From Dendrolimus kikuchii (lineage: Eukaryota > Arthropoda > Insecta > Lepidoptera > Lasiocampidae), in the NCBI GenBank assembly GCA_019925095.2, contig CM034389.1, positions 23,795,435 through 23,859,434 on the forward strand: a stretch of DNA of 64,000 bases, read 5' to 3'. Positions within the stretch are counted from its first letter, which is position 1. Every line of letters begins with the position of its first letter. The notes under the pieces are model-generated. The model did no database searches. It was given only the letters and a program-made list of their open reading frames with translations, and had not been told where the DNA came from. The position numbers were made by a program, and so were the translations under genes. Positions 33,945-46,390 of the stretch are shown here, piece by piece.

Positions 33945-34210
33945 TTCTTGCGGCCGGGCGGCATGTCATAAGAGACGACAAAACAACTCACAGCTAGGTT
34001 GTAGGGCTTTTGGCCGCCTTGATGGTTACCATCCATATGCCGCCATGTATGCCGCCATAACAACCTTGAGTTGTTTTCCGGTATTGGTGGTCAGGTTGCA
34101 GTCCCTTCACGGCCGGCAGCGCGTTGGTAACATCTCAGATGTTGCAAACGTTCATAGGCGACAGTAACCGCTTTCCATTAGGCGGGTCGTCTACCTGTCT
34201 GCTCTACTCC
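33945..34210 (+). repeat. R310 copy 12
   Basis: Starts within the unit at TTGCGGCCGGGCGGCATG; ends CTGTCTGCTCTACTCC without a clear A tail. Confidence 0.88.
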
Positions 34211-36240
34211 AGCTATTTTTTGAAAATCCGGCTAGACGAAGACTTAACCGCATACGGCTAGCCGCATAGTGCGAATGAGGCCTTAACTGTAAGTCATGCA
34301 ATAGATTCCCAATTGTAGATTGACCTCTTGTGACAGCGGGCGACAAATAAATAGGACATGCGGTATCCCAACATTCAATAACACATTCCGTTACTGTTTA
34401 CACATGTAGGTCAGTTCTAACGAGCTGCCGCATAAAATACGACACGAACACTAGGGCCTATGTTACAAGATTATGTGAGAACTTCGCGATGAGATTTTCT
34501 CTTTGCATTACGGGGTCATCTTTTTTGTCTCCTTATCCTTAAGTAAATGTAATAGCACTAACGAAAGGCCAGTGTTGCTTGATTCTTGATAATGATCAAA
34601 CGCGAACCTATACAGTAAAACAATCAGTATTCTGCTGAGCTAAGACCAATATAGAACTTCATTTCCTTGTATTTTTTCTTATTTATAAGCATATTTTGTA
34701 TTGTGGGTACTTCTAAATAAATTCCTTTTCTTTATTTAATTTAACGCAGGTAATATGTGCCACAAAATCTAATGTATATGATTGGACATCACGTGAGTAA
34801 TCTTTATGTGCCTTCACCTATGATATTAATATATGCCTGTTTCTGGCAATAAAAAAACAATCAATTTATTCGCTTTATACTACACTCTATCAGATGACAT
34901 ATTATACGTACGAAATTCCATAATTTATTATACACGCTTCACGACTTGTGAATCCTGTAGTAATTACGATAAGTGGCACGTGCCGAGCTGGATTCCTACA
35001 TTCTTCTGTGAAATAATAAGTTCACGGAATATAGGCAGAAAATACATTGATTTAAACACAATAATACTCGTATATCATCACAAATTGATACATTGCGCTT
35101 ATACAGAATACATTCTACACTAAAGTATGCCGTTAGAATTACTATAGAGTTTATTAGAACTATACAAACACGTATAACACAGGTACAAATATAACCGAAC
35201 ACAACAAGTCCAAACGTAATGCAGAAGGTTGTAATTTAATAAAACGCGCAAAGTCCGTCATTTATTAGATTCCCAATTGTATTACACACGTTTCGCTGGT
35301 GGTTCTCGCTCGACTGTCTCCTCCCTCAATCGGGTCATTGCTTTATACTGCACAAATACAATATGTCCGCCCGGCAGCGTGGACCGAATTTTCTAGAATC
35401 AGCTTGTACGTTCAATCCGTAACACCTGGCTAATGATTACAATACAACAATAGGCCGTATGTCAATAAGTAAACAAAAGAAGACGACCATAAGAGAATTT
35501 CAATGTTATTAGTTCAAATGCCGACGGATAATAAATGTCCTTTGTTTCAGATATGCAGATGGATTTTGTATTTGTCGGGACCTGAGTAGTAACAATATGA
35601 TTAACATCAAAATGACTTATTTTTACGTCTATCCTTAAACCTAGAACATCTGTCTCAAATTCGTTATTATTGTCTTTTTTATTTATTATCGACATAAGAG
35701 TTATTATTACACAACTTCCAAAAATCCCTCTTGCTTATAGATTAGACCACAGCAAAAGTTACATGGCGTAAGAGAGCGGCTGACCCGACAGACCTGCCAT
35801 TGTTAGATGACCTTCCTCATGCCCCCGGGTCTCGTACACATGCAGGCCTCTGCGGAAGAGCTTTTGTAAGTTAGCAAGTCACGTCTATTTGGTCTTGCAG
35901 CGCCACCCCGCTTTAACCAATAGAATGACTCTTGAAACGTTTTCATTTAATCACGTTCGGAATTTAAATTGGAATGCGGTGAACTATTTACTGTCTTGTA
36001 GTGGAACCCTTGCAAGCCAATAGATGGCGTTGTTTAATAATTTAGGTAGCAAACGATTCCCGAAACGTACAAAGAATATATACAAATTTCCAACAATAAT
36101 AAATGGGCCTGCGAGGAATAACAATCCTCGCTGGAAGGTCTTCCTTTGAGACGAAGGAGCATTCCATCATTTCCATCTCGCTCCTCCAACCCTATACGGG
36201 GTACTCTCTTCAGTCTTTAAAATGAAGAATTATTTATTTG
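34211..36240. other. No recognised gene
   Basis: AGATTCCCAATTGTA occurs at about 34309 and 35269, hinting at an old LTR or repeat pair. Several frames (34833-35123, 35462-35695) have no motif I recognise. Confidence 0.35.
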
Positions 36241-36249
36241 CTATAATCA

Positions 36250-36470
36250 TCCGTCATAATAACACGGGCCCATAAAAAAGTGGTCAGTTAAAATTACCCC
36301 AGATTCGGTCTTTTGGTCCCCATATTTTGTGAGTGTATGGACCAAACTGACCCGGATTTGGATGCAGCGCATTGAAATACATAACAATACTAGGGTCCGG
36401 TCAAAAGTAGTAGTCAGACCACTTGTTTTGTGGTTTGGGGTAATTACTGTAATATCAAATGGATCAAACA
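36250..36470. repeat. Degenerate repeat related to 10590-10680
   Basis: CCCATAAAAAAGTGGTCAG, CCCCAGATTCGG and GTGTATGGACCAAACTGACC blocks are shared. Confidence 0.5.
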
Positions 36471-36544
36471 AATTGAATCAATTTAGTTGAAACATACAGG
36501 AGGAGTGAAAGGACGCAACGGAATTCCGCGATATTGAATGATAC

Positions 36545-36765
36545 AAGTTTGTTTACAATAGCTTTTGCCTGCGGCTTCTCTCATGTTAATGTTATCCCAT
36601 GAGAACACATTTTACTGAGGTAAAAAGTAGCCTATGCTATTCCAGACTATAATCTACCTCTGTGCCAAATTTCACACATATCCTTTTAGCCGTTTTGGCA
36701 TGAGTGAATAATAAACATCTATCCAAACTTTCGCATTTGTAATATTAGATTAGTTAAACTTAAAT
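36545..36765 (+). repeat. Dispersed tail, CTTTCGCATTTGTAATATTA type
   Basis: TTGCCTGCGGCTTCTCTCAT ... GTAGCCTATGCTATTCCAGA ... TTCGCATTTGTAATATTAGA. Confidence 0.75.
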
Positions 36766-36775
36766 ACAATCGCTG

Positions 36776-36862
36776 TTATTCATATTGAGTTAGAATACAT
36801 TTGAAGGCTCCTCTAAGAACCATAAAGAAGCTTTTAAACTTACTGTAACTCAATAAGAATAG
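36776..36862. repeat. Palindromic hairpin repeat, copy A
   Basis: TTATTCATATTGAGTTAGAA ... loop AAGAACCATAAAG ... AACTCAATAAGAATAG. Same family as 59514 and 60949, in the opposite loop orientation. Confidence 0.8.
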
Positions 36863-36944
36863 ATCGTTTATTTCGTCGGCGTCAGTGCTGCATTTTATGA
36901 GTTTTTTTTCAAATTATATTTCTTTTGTCATATATCGCGCGGCG

Positions 36945-37090
36945 CCGCGGGTCAACCTCTAGTGGATATCTCTTGTTTAAATAAATAGCAGGCAGTATAG
37001 GTTACATTGAATAAAATTTTATGTATTTGCCCCCGGATTTACTTCATTTTATGTCGCAAACTATACCATCCCTCGTATATCTATAAACTA
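36945..37090 (-). repeat. Dispersed tail in reverse orientation
   Basis: GGCGCCGCGGGTCAACCTCT, then GGATTTACTTCATTTTATGT, matching 18105-18165 reversed. Confidence 0.65.
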
Positions 37091-37129
37091 CATAAATGAC
37101 AAAACTTACCAAAAATGACAAAATAGATA

Positions 37130-37240
37130 ACTTGGACCAAGTGGACCAAGTGGACACAGTGGAACCAATGGACTAAGTGGGTCCAGTGGACCCAGTTTAT
37201 CCAGTGGACCCAGTGGACCAAGTGGACGAAAAGGACAAAA
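37130..37240. repeat. Short 9-bp minisatellite (GGACCCAGT / GGACCAAGT)
   Basis: About ten diverged units. Same unit as the big array at 8155, with GGACAAAA-type units at the right edge like those at 13540. Confidence 0.9.
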
Positions 37241-37264
37241 TCACAAACCTATCCTAATTTCCGG

Positions 37265-37485
37265 GATAACCTTTACATAAATCTATCCTATTATCCGGAA
37301 TAAAAAGTATTCCTAGGCCACCGTCGGTATTAAAATTACATATGTTCCGAGTTTCAACCAAATCGGTCCAATAGTCTTTCCATAAAAGGATAACAAACAG
37401 GCAAATATATTCTTATCCCAAATACTATCCAATTTTTCGGGATAAAAGTATCCTATGTTCATGCTCGGCATCGAAAATATATATA
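37265..37485. repeat. Degenerate dispersed tail
   Basis: CCGAGTTTCAACCAAATCGG and AATAGTCTTTCCATAAAAG, a common retroelement-tail style; related to 41870-41950 reversed. Confidence 0.55.
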
Positions 37486-37834
37486 TTAGGTCTTTACATA
37501 TGAAATTGGCGTTTTGTAAGGGAGGAACATAAAGTTGATTTTTTTTAAATATAATATATTTATTTAATCAAAGTAAATGGTACATCCATTGCTATCTATG
37601 CACTTCTGCCATCTCATAGGTAGTTCATTAATCCCTTTACTAAAAAAACCATTCGGACGGGAATCAATAAAATCTTTGAAGAAGCTTTGGACTGTCCCTT
37701 CGGAGTTGAATTTTTTCCCTAGCAAGAAGTTATCCAAATTTCGAAAAAAAATTGTAATCTGTTGGAGCAAGGTCCGGGGAGTACGGTGGATGTCTTAGAC
37801 ACTCCAATTGAAGCTCCTCTAATTTGGTAGCTGT
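37486..37834 (-). pseudogene. Mariner (DD34D-like) transposase, C-terminal part and 3' terminal repeat
   Basis: On the minus strand the frame reads KLEELQLECLRHPP, YSPDLAPTDYNFF (with the third catalytic Asp of the D,D34D triad), then, after a frameshift in a run of eight T, RNLDNFLLGKKFNSEG, DFIDSRPNGFFSKGIN, LPMRWQKCIDSNG and a stop at about 37564. The terminal repeat TTAGGTCTTTACATATGAAA lies at 37486-37517. Its partner is at 41832-41863. The first two catalytic Asp residues are missing, so this is a remnant. It differs from the DD37D element at 1651. Confidence 0.85.
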
Positions 37835-40800
37835 CTGGTCGTGTGTTGCAGTATTGGCGGCTCCCCTCCTAGCAGAGTAGAACCGTTAAGCTCCAACATA
37901 TTCCCGGCGTTGAAGATTTGTCTTCAAAATAATAAAGAAGTATAAAGAAGAAGTTGAAGACACGACGAATTACTCCCTTCTTATGACAGTCCTTACGTTG
38001 TCCACCCTTGTGAAGTCTATCCTTGGCATGGAGTATCGTCTCCCAAGACGCCACTTCAAAGGCCGGATGTTCTTCTCCATGCGGCTACGAGAGCTGCTTT
38101 CTTAAGATGATCCACATAACTGCATCATTTTGTCTTACTCTGAAGCCAGAAAATATATACATTGTGAGGGCGTTTCCAATATGTTAACTAAGACCCTTTA
38201 CATGTTGAACCTCTGAAGACTGTTCATGTTCTGGTTGGAGACCTTCGGATGCGGCTAAAATGTAAGCGATCTTCCAATGAGGAGATAAGCGGAAATAAGA
38301 GGGTGGAAACAAGGCAAATGGAAAAAGGAGTGAAGGCATTATGAATTAAGACTGGTTTTTATCTATGGCCAGTTTACTTCAAAGTTAAGATGAACTAGAC
38401 ATAAGATACGCCTAAATGAAGCTTGGAAGAGTTGATGGTCAACTCTCAAAGACACAAAGCGTGGTGTATGAGCCGATACAAGTAAACCGTTATACGAAAA
38501 TTATGATGAATAGATGGACTGCCACGACGAACAATGAAGAGCTTAAGAAAGCTTCCTTTGGTAAGTTAGAGACAAACTCCAGGTGCACCGCCGATATAGC
38601 TAAATAAACAAATGCATGTAGATATGTATAAGATTTAATTTAGCTTATCTACGTATGCAGTAGCCTATAAGAATTGGTTTATTAGTCTGTCCCTGTTACT
38701 ATAGATATGTCAATAAAGGTTATTTACTAACAAATACATTTCAATAATAAGATGCAGTACGAGGCACGGTACTTGTTGCAATACGCAAATTATAAGTTTG
38801 TGTACGTTTTATAATTATCTCGGAATGTTATATGAACATTAATTAAATTAAGATTTTAAAATAAGGCAATTTATGAATTAACGTTTGATTTATGATTATC
38901 ACTAAGGAATAATTGTTTCAAGCGAAATATAAATAAATAAGTGTAAATGAACTAAAGTGATGAATGATGCCTCATTTATAAAACTCGCGCTAGGTCCGCG
39001 AGCCCGCGAGATGATTTTTAGCGTATTCTCCAAGAGGCACACGTATTGCCCCGTATAATCAGAATAACCTTCCCGTATCTCCGAAACACAAAGGGTTATG
39101 TAATTGTCATCAGTTGACACGCCGCATTACTGATCTTCGTCAAGTGATTCTTAAATAAAGAATAAGACACCGTTGGTATTCAGATAAGTTGCTGGATGCC
39201 GTGTCACCTATGAAGGCAATTAAGTTTATAATTTCGAAATCAATGCGAAGTTGTGCCAAATACGTTCTCTACGCTGTCCGCTCCATCTTTTATGATGATG
39301 AAGAACGCGACAAGCAAAGACAGATCAGGCGTGCTAATGATGTCCAGAAGATGTTCGCTCCATCGAGTATGTGAATGGAGAACGCAACAAGAAAGACGGA
39401 CAAACCCATCGGCATTGGTATATTTTATGTCATATACCTTAAGTATGTTTGTACATACTTAGCAGAAATTGATGTTCTATGCAATAGTAAATTGTTAATG
39501 ATTGTATAATAATGTTACCAGTGGAAGACGTTATTTGAAGAACGCAAGATCTGGTCAACATTGTATGTTTATGCGAATCTGACTGCGTAAAAGCAGTAAT
39601 TTGGTAAATAAGGCTTACCGGACAAACTTTGTGTAAGGAAAAAGTTTGCAATGCTACCTATATCCAATAAGACCCTGGCGTGGTGTGTCCGTACGTCGGC
39701 ACCCACCACTGTGACCAGCGCTGTGGATGGTAACATATGACGTGATATAATAAGACTCGTTATTGTTCGATAAGATGAAGAGCATCGGAGACTCGTCATA
39801 AAAATAAAATAACTTATTATGTTTGATGTTACAGTACTTACAATTAAGATTTGTGTATGAGTGTCCTAGAAGAAGGCACTTAGGCATAGGAAGAAGTTAC
39901 ACTTTCATGTAAATTTTCTTTGAACATATGGATGTACGTAAGTATGCAACTGTCAAAAATGAAATAAGGTATTTATAATGATTGATTAATGCATAATAAA
40001 GAAATATGAGATTGAAATTCTTTATATAATAAAATTATTTAATATATGATTATTATTATATATATAAAATTATACTTAGCCTATGACTTAATGTTGCAAA
40101 GTCATAACTATTTAAGACGGCACTTTCTTGAAGGGAAGCCCGTAAATAAAGAATGAATGAATTAAATTAATTATGTATTAAGTATAAGAAAAAAATGACA
40201 ATGAATTTTAACCAATCCTGATAGCCGCCGCTAGCTTAAGTCAGTTGAATTGATTTTATGAAGACTAAAATTATTACGTTTACTATGCTGAACTACAAGA
40301 GTGGGGTTGGCACCGGAGCGTACCTCTGACAGATGCAAGACTGGCAAGGCTGGAAGCGATGATCGGCATGAAACAGCGTGTTGCTGCAACAAAGCGGCTG
40401 CCAAGCTGCTCTCGAGCTGCACACAGCTCGTCTGGTGTCTCCGAAAATACTTCCAACGCGCTCTGAAATTCACCATTATAGGAATATGAAAAATCTTTTA
40501 TGAATAGATGTGAATCGTGAAGTTGCTCGCATGACTTAGCAGCTGTAAGATGGAAAATGATTTGCATAAGCTTTGCTACAAAAGATGTCAATTAAAAAAA
40601 AATTATATTACCCATTATAAGAGGCAAGTATGCTTAAAAGTTTCAAGAAAGAATAGACAAGAAAGAAAGAAAGAAAGGATTAAATGAACTGTAGCAAAGT
40701 GAAATTAAACAATAAATATTAGACATTATTAAGTTAAAGAAATAAGGTAGGTACACTGCTAATGAGCTCGGTGGATCGACGTAGCAACAATGCTAGCTAG

Positions 40801-41625
40801 ACATATGTATACGATGAATGTTGTTTATAACGACTCGACGATTTGTAAGCGGCTATAAGAAAGAATGCATTGAACAAAATAAATAAGAAAATATGCAACA
40901 ATGTAAGTGTCGTAAACTCAAGTTTGCGGCTATGCGTATGTACAAGAGCATATAGCAAATTATGTAGGTATGTTACGAATTTATAGTTTACGAAAAATGT
41001 AATAAGATTTATATGAAATTTATATGAATAATAAGGAATGATGACGTGAGATATGAATTTTTAAGGATTTTGGAAAGATCTCACTTAACTTTTGTGCCGT
41101 CCGACTCGAGTCACGTAGGCCCGGGAGTCCAAAGTCCAGGCGATGATCACTGCGCGTTCAACTCACAATACTTGTACGTTAAATGATGCTTTGTTGAATG
41201 ATTGAAGTTTCTATTGTGAAGATAAGATGCGAAGACTGATGAACTGAAGTCTGTAATCCGTAGAATGCTGAAGAGGAATTTTCTTCCCTGAAGTGCACCT
41301 TCGGTTAAATACAGTTGTTCATAAATTAAGACGCTGATGAAACTACAGTTTTAAAGGTCACTCGCTTCGTTTTCCTCGCCGACGAATAATAAGTCCACAA
41401 TCACGCATGGGATCGCGTGATGCGCGTCGTGTAGGTCACTGTAGGTCGTAGTTTTTCACGGTGAGATGGATCATGTCTAGGCTCCTCCCTGGGTGGTATG
41501 GGTTCTTGTAGTAATCAGTGGACTGTTCTAATTATATAGTTTATTCGCCATTTAGTATGCGTAAGCGTCGCCGGACGGTGTAAGGCGGACTGGTCGTGTG
41601 TTGCAGTATTGGCGGCTCCCCTCCT
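37835..41625 (-). mobile_element. Insertion of ~3.7 kb within the mariner, with 36-bp direct repeats and BEL/Pao remnants
   Basis: A 36-bp sequence containing GGTCGTGTGTTGCAGTATTG and then GCGGCTCCCCTCCT occurs exactly at 37835-37870 and 41590-41625. Mariner halves lie outside both. The interior holds a BEL/Pao gag-protease fragment on the minus strand. The 36 bp may be what is left of long terminal repeats, or a duplicated piece of the mariner. Full-length LTRs were not found. The rest of 38250-41500 has no other recognisable coding part. Confidence 0.5.
39600..39887 (-). pseudogene. BEL/Pao-type gag zinc-knuckle and aspartic protease fragment
   Basis: Two overlapping minus-strand frames follow one another. 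The first (from 39887) has KCLLLGHSYTNLNCKYCN and IKHNKL, the C-x2-C-x4-H-x-C-like knuckle region of BEL/Pao Gag. The second (39737 to 39600) has LPSTALVTVVGADVR, then ARVLLDIGSIANFFLTQSL, the protease core; the catalytic motif is normally D-S/T-G-S and here reads DIGS. A frame change between them, the altered active site and stops on both sides show it is dead. An uncertain upstream Gag part may lie at 40231-40591. Confidence 0.75.
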
Positions 41626-41863
41626 GAAAACGGTACAGACAGATAAAGTTACTTTCGCATTTATTTCAAGTTTTCCATTTTGTAAACTGAGTGACACAAA
41701 GAAAAACCAAAAGAGGAAAAACAAATGAATTACGGTATTCATAACATAAAAGCATATGTAAATAGCTGTATAAATTTGAAATTGGAATTCCTAACCAAAG
41801 AGGAGATATTTGAGATCAAAGTAGCCAGTACGACAAAACGCCAACTTCATATGTAAGGACTTA
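41626..41863 (-). mobile_element. Mariner 5' end (partner of 37486)
   Basis: The terminal repeat is the complement of ACAAAACGCCAACTTCATAT at 41832-41863. About 160-190 bp inside, the minus strand has ATGGAAAACTTGAAATAA, a mariner-like MENLK start that stops at once, then runs into foreign sequence (GCGAAAGTAACTTTATCTGT). Confidence 0.75.
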
Positions 41864-41867
41864 TTAT

Positions 41868-41955
41868 ATATATACTGAGTTTCAGCCAAATCGGCCCAGT
41901 TATCGAACAGACAGATAAAGTTACTTTCGCATTTATAATATTAATAGAGATTACT
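41868..41955 (-). repeat. Dispersed tail abutting the mariner
   Basis: GAGTTTCAGCCAAATCGGCC and AAAGTTACTTTCGCATTTAT; the inner part recurs at 41630-41665. Confidence 0.75.
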
Positions 41956-42565
41956 TATATTATTAAGCAGTAATTTTGATGCAAAAAAAATAATAATTTT
42001 ACCAAAAAATGTAGTTACTATGTCCTGCACTGACGTAGCGATTTTCAGTCAGTAAAAAAAGGAAACTTTTAAAGGTCATGTAACTCATGTCGGATCTAAG
42101 ATATTCACAGAATTATGCTTTTACAGAAAAACTGCCATTCTTGGTAATATTATTCTTACATGTCTCGCAATACAATATTTATTCCGGATAATGGAATAGA
42201 TTTCATAGGAACCAAAGTTTGTTCGCACAAAGCTCTAATAAAGCCTATTAATATATAATACTCTGAAACTATTTGTAACTACCTAATGAACCTTCAAAAT
42301 TTTAGATTAATGCCAAGCTAAGTACACTTAAGTAGAACTTAGTCGTCGAGCCCCATTCCATTACCTCGTTAATATTCCCTCAGCGAACGGATTTCCTTCA
42401 AAGTCGGCTACATTTTAAACAGTCGCTCTTTTGCCACTCCGAAATTCATCGCATACATAAAGGAGTAACAAAGCTTTGTTAACTTTTGAAGTGCCGCATC
42501 GTAGCACTTGGATGATTAAGACATGATTACTTTCATATATAACAAGCAATTCGAAAATTAAAAGT
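41956..42565. other. No recognised feature
   Basis: AT-rich, nothing supported. Confidence 0.45.
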
Positions 42566-42569
42566 ATTA

Positions 42570-42712
42570 AAATGGTAGATTGTTACACGAGTGATGAAAG
42601 TGACCTATCTAGGCACGAGGTGGTTAGGCGCACGATTGTAGCGAGAGCGCTAATAGTTCGAGTGCCTAAATAGGTCTTTCACCCGAAGTTAACACTCTGC
42701 TTTTCGTTTTAA
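42570..42712. repeat. Imperfect ~140-bp palindrome (MITE-like)
   Basis: Left GATGAAAGTGACCTATCTAG and right AAATAGGTCTTTCACCCG are complementary over an extended stem, continued outward by GATTGTTACACGAGT / AAGTTAACACTCTGC. Loop near GCGAGAGCGC. Confidence 0.75.
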
Positions 42713-43480
42713 ATATGAGGAAAGTAAATAAAACTGATTAGTTGACTAAACAGCTATTTTTCTAATGAAATCATGCCTTAAATCCATAATTAAATCTGAT
42801 GAACTCATTTAGTAAGTAAATTCTTTTTCTGAGGCGTTCTACCAGACAGTATTATTTTGTCACTGATGTTAGTAAATTTAAAAATTTAGCTCAAATTTAT
42901 GTCAATTAAATAATAATTAAGTGAAGTCATTTGTAAGTATAGTAAAATCATGTTTACAACATTATTGATATATTTTATTACAATAAATGCCGCGATATAA
43001 CAGAGCTTGTATAAAAAATTCGGACAGACTCGTAAAATTTTCAAATTTTTTGACAGCAGGAGAAAACCTTTCTCAGGAACGAAAAGTATTATTTTCATCC
43101 CTGTGGTCAGGCAACTTCAAGCATACTTTCCGAGTATGAGAAATGAAAGTTTATTTTCAATTTCATATTTATACCTAAATTAACTTTCAAATATGTACAA
43201 TAAAAAATAAATACCTGTCGAGCCCCACTATAATCTCGTATGGTAGTCGTTAAGTTCTATTAGTTAGTAGACAACAATTAAATCCAACGCAACGCCAATA
43301 ATATGGTGACTGAGCAGATAGATGTATCGGCCGTGTGAGTTTGGCACTAATTGATGTTACGAGCTCGGGTCAGCCGAAGATGGACGAATGGCTGACCGCT
43401 ATTCACCGCTTGACTGGACAAAGACACTAATTGGAATAATGGATCTACTATTCATCCTATTGATAAGGGATTCATTGTAC
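42713..43480. other. No recognised feature
   Basis: Nothing supported. Confidence 0.45.
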
Positions 43481-43483
43481 ATT

Positions 43484-43727
43484 TTTCTTTGGAAGGGCAT
43501 ATGCCCGACTGGATGGCTACCAACCCTGGTCTAAAGTATGTCGCCATAACAACCTTGAGTTGTGTTCCGGCATTAGTGACCAGGTTCCAGTCTCCCTTAA
43601 GAGAGCAGCAGCGCATTTGTAGCACCTTTGGTGTTGCAAATGACCATAGGCGATGGTAACCGCTTTCCATCAACTGGGCCGTCTGCCTGTCTGCTGAACT
43701 CCTGCAATAAAAATAAAAATAAATAAA
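43484..43727 (+). repeat. R310 copy 13, short subtype
   Basis: 5' edge at GGAAGGGCATATGCCC, close to the common short-form start; CCTGCAATAA end. Confidence 0.92.
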
Positions 43728-44400
43728 GTACATGATGTTTCTTCTATTTCAGGGTCCTCGTAGAAAACCGTTGTGTGTTATCCACTAGTACCCCTGTCAA
43801 TACTGTATACATATAGGTATACATTATAACACCTTTTTTCAAAAACTGTTTATTTACTTACACTTTATTACGTTATGTAGAGTATATGGGTGATCCTCCA
43901 GTGCCTAATCGTGCCCACCATTGGCTGAAACCAGGTTTTTTTATTATTATTATTAATCTTTCTGTCTCAATTGCTTTGTTGATAAGAATAATGTGCGCTA
44001 ATCAGTTAATTGTAGTCAAACATGAATGATCTGAGCACTAGTTTAATAAAATACTCATTGCGGCCAGTTATGCACGTTGGACAATAGCTCGTAAACAAGG
44101 AGAATTGCCTATGTGAAGCGTAGGATGTCTTCAATGAGGCACCTTTTGCTTTTTAATATTGCGTATATTTTAATATTTAACTATTTTACAATAAAAACTT
44201 GTTGCGTGTACAAAAATTAGTTTTGCGTTTCGTAGTATATTTTTGAAGAGTGGAACAGTGCTTCTAAACTCTTACTGTTATAACTATCTCAAACTATATA
44301 AATAATATATATTTAATTTTTTTACAAGTGTTGTGCACATTTTTCTTTTTTTTTCTTTTTCTTCACTTTTATACTTACTTTCTTTTCATTTTGTTTTTTA
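43728..44400. other. AT-rich DNA
   Basis: Poly-pyrimidine stretch at 44330-44400. No gene. Confidence 0.45.
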
Positions 44401-44404
44401 TTTG

Positions 44405-44625
44405 CTTCAGTGTCTGTCTGTGTATGTCCCTTGAATGGCCCTAGCGGAAGATCAGCGCTGGTTAACTTAACCAGCAACATGCTGAGCTCGGACCAATTTA
44501 GAGCTACACTTGCTTGTTTTTTTTTTACTGCATGTTACATTGTACATTTATTTATTTATGTTCTGTATTGTATACTTATTTGTGCTGTAGTTCTAAATAA
44601 ATGTTTTTTCTTTCTTTCTTTAAAA
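44405..44625 (+). repeat. Retroelement 3' UTR with (TTTC)n tail
   Basis: TGAATGGCCCTAGCGGAAGA, AGCGCTGGTTAACTTAACCA, then CTAAATAAATG(TTTC)n; a polyadenylation-like end. A related phrase (GCTGGTTAAATGAACCAGCA) occurs at 10811. Confidence 0.6.
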
Positions 44626-46261
44626 GAATGTTTAGCATAGTGAAAAATTGATATATTGTGTAAGTGTTAAGTGCGTATACACTGGCGCGAGCTTACTGTT
44701 TTCGTGCCCGTCTGGACCGGCGTGTACTTTCCTTGGTTAATTGTGCGGCGACACCATGTATGTACTACAGTTGTATATTGAAGTTTCAATGCAACAATAA
44801 CAAAGTAATATGCAGTCTTAATGTTATTTTATTACTATATAAGGAACCTTGATGCGTAACCCTAATCGCAAGCGGCCCCTTGTTTCACTCTACAATGGTT
44901 TTTATCTAAACTCCTTATTACACTAGCCTGAATTAGGGATCTGGTACACTAGCAAAAGTACCCGCTACTCTTTTTTTTATTAGAGAAGGGGTCCAAAAAT
45001 AACCGCTTAAGCTGACTGATCATTCCTTTTGATATGGTCGTTTTATTACATTTCTATAATTTTTGACCACGCGTTAGAACAAAACGACAATAATAGTAAA
45101 TTCAAGTCTCATTCGGCGATTAAGGGATATTCGGGAATCCGATATGACTAGTCGTTGCCGTAAATCCCTTCCGGGGTCGGTCCGCTGGTAATAAGGAAAA
45201 TTATTTATCGCCTCGCGATGACCCGGCCGCTGTACATCCCCGTGTATTTCGTAAGCTTTATTACGGTAGACTGCATGTCTTTTAAATGGACTTTTACACG
45301 ATATATAGGCATGTAATGGAGCAATTTGACCCTTATACCAAAAGTGGGAAGATTGGAGAACCATCTGACGATAATAGCTTAGGTTGAAACCTACCTTCAG
45401 GAACTTAAATTTCAAATTAATGAAAACTATTTATTGTTCACTATAAACTTAAATCCAGTCAATTAATATGGATACATTTGAAATGGAAAGTGGAATGGGT
45501 TTTTTAATTTAATGAGTCAACGAAACTTCGTGGCTGGGGATCGATATTAACTTCAGGGAGAAGACAATTTTACTAAACGACCTAATATTATATTATATTG
45601 TATATTAATAAATATATTAGTTATGACCTTAAAATTAATTCGGCTTTCTTGCGTAATGTGTCACTTAAAATATTTATTATTCGTATAAAATTTCGTAAAA
45701 ATTTATTGCTCTAAAAGAGCTTGATAATGAGACAAATATAACCAGTCCTAATTCTTCAGTTATTTGTAATAAAAAAATATAAAAAATACTTCGCATCTTT
45801 AAAGTATTTCAGCTAAATGTTATGTTTAACAAAGTTAATATTTTCCAGTTAAGGGAAAAAACAAAAATGTTACCTAAATTTTATCAAATTTTTCCTCGTA
45901 GTAAAGTAAAATATTAATCTCTTTCACTCTAGCCTAATTTAATTTATTAGAATATCGCGTCGAATTTTCCTGTTTTGTTATTTTCTTTAGAAAAGTAATT
46001 AAACAATCATAAATTTTTGTTTTGAAAATAACTGACATATTACTAAAGCAATTAAATATAAATGATCCGATAGAAGTTTTTGATCAGTATCAGGACCATG
46101 ATAGATTGGCATCAAAAAAACATATTGCAGAAAAATGTACAGTAATGTACATTTTATTGAAAGTCAATAAAATGATATGGAGAACAAAATTTCACGAAAT
46201 TTTAAGGATACTTTCATAAGATCGTTGTCGTGTAGCTGCAACGGTTTAGCTTCTTCCCCTT
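44626..46261. other. No recognised gene
   Basis: The frame 45074-45415 (-) is 113 codons in a GC-richer block, but shows no motif I recognise. Confidence 0.35.
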
Positions 46262-46390
46262 CCACTCTTTATTCTTTATTGAACACAAAAAGTTACAAAA
46301 TTATAAAATAATGATGATGTACAAAGGCGAGCTTAACCCTAAAAGAGTTTTCGTCCAGCAAAACTATGAGCCTAGCGACAAGGGGAGAAA
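46262..46390 (-). repeat. LINE 3'-tail fragment, as at 14262
   Basis: TTTATTGAACACAAAAAGTT, then ATGATGTACAAAGGCGAGCT. Confidence 0.7.

Noticed and set aside
34211..35460. LTR pair suggested by the shared AGATTCCCAATTGTA
   Set aside because: Only about 15 bp are shared; no extended similarity, primer-binding site or polypurine tract was seen.
45074..45415. 113-codon minus-strand frame as a possible gene
   Set aside because: No domain, no splice partner and ordinary composition; kept only as unassigned.
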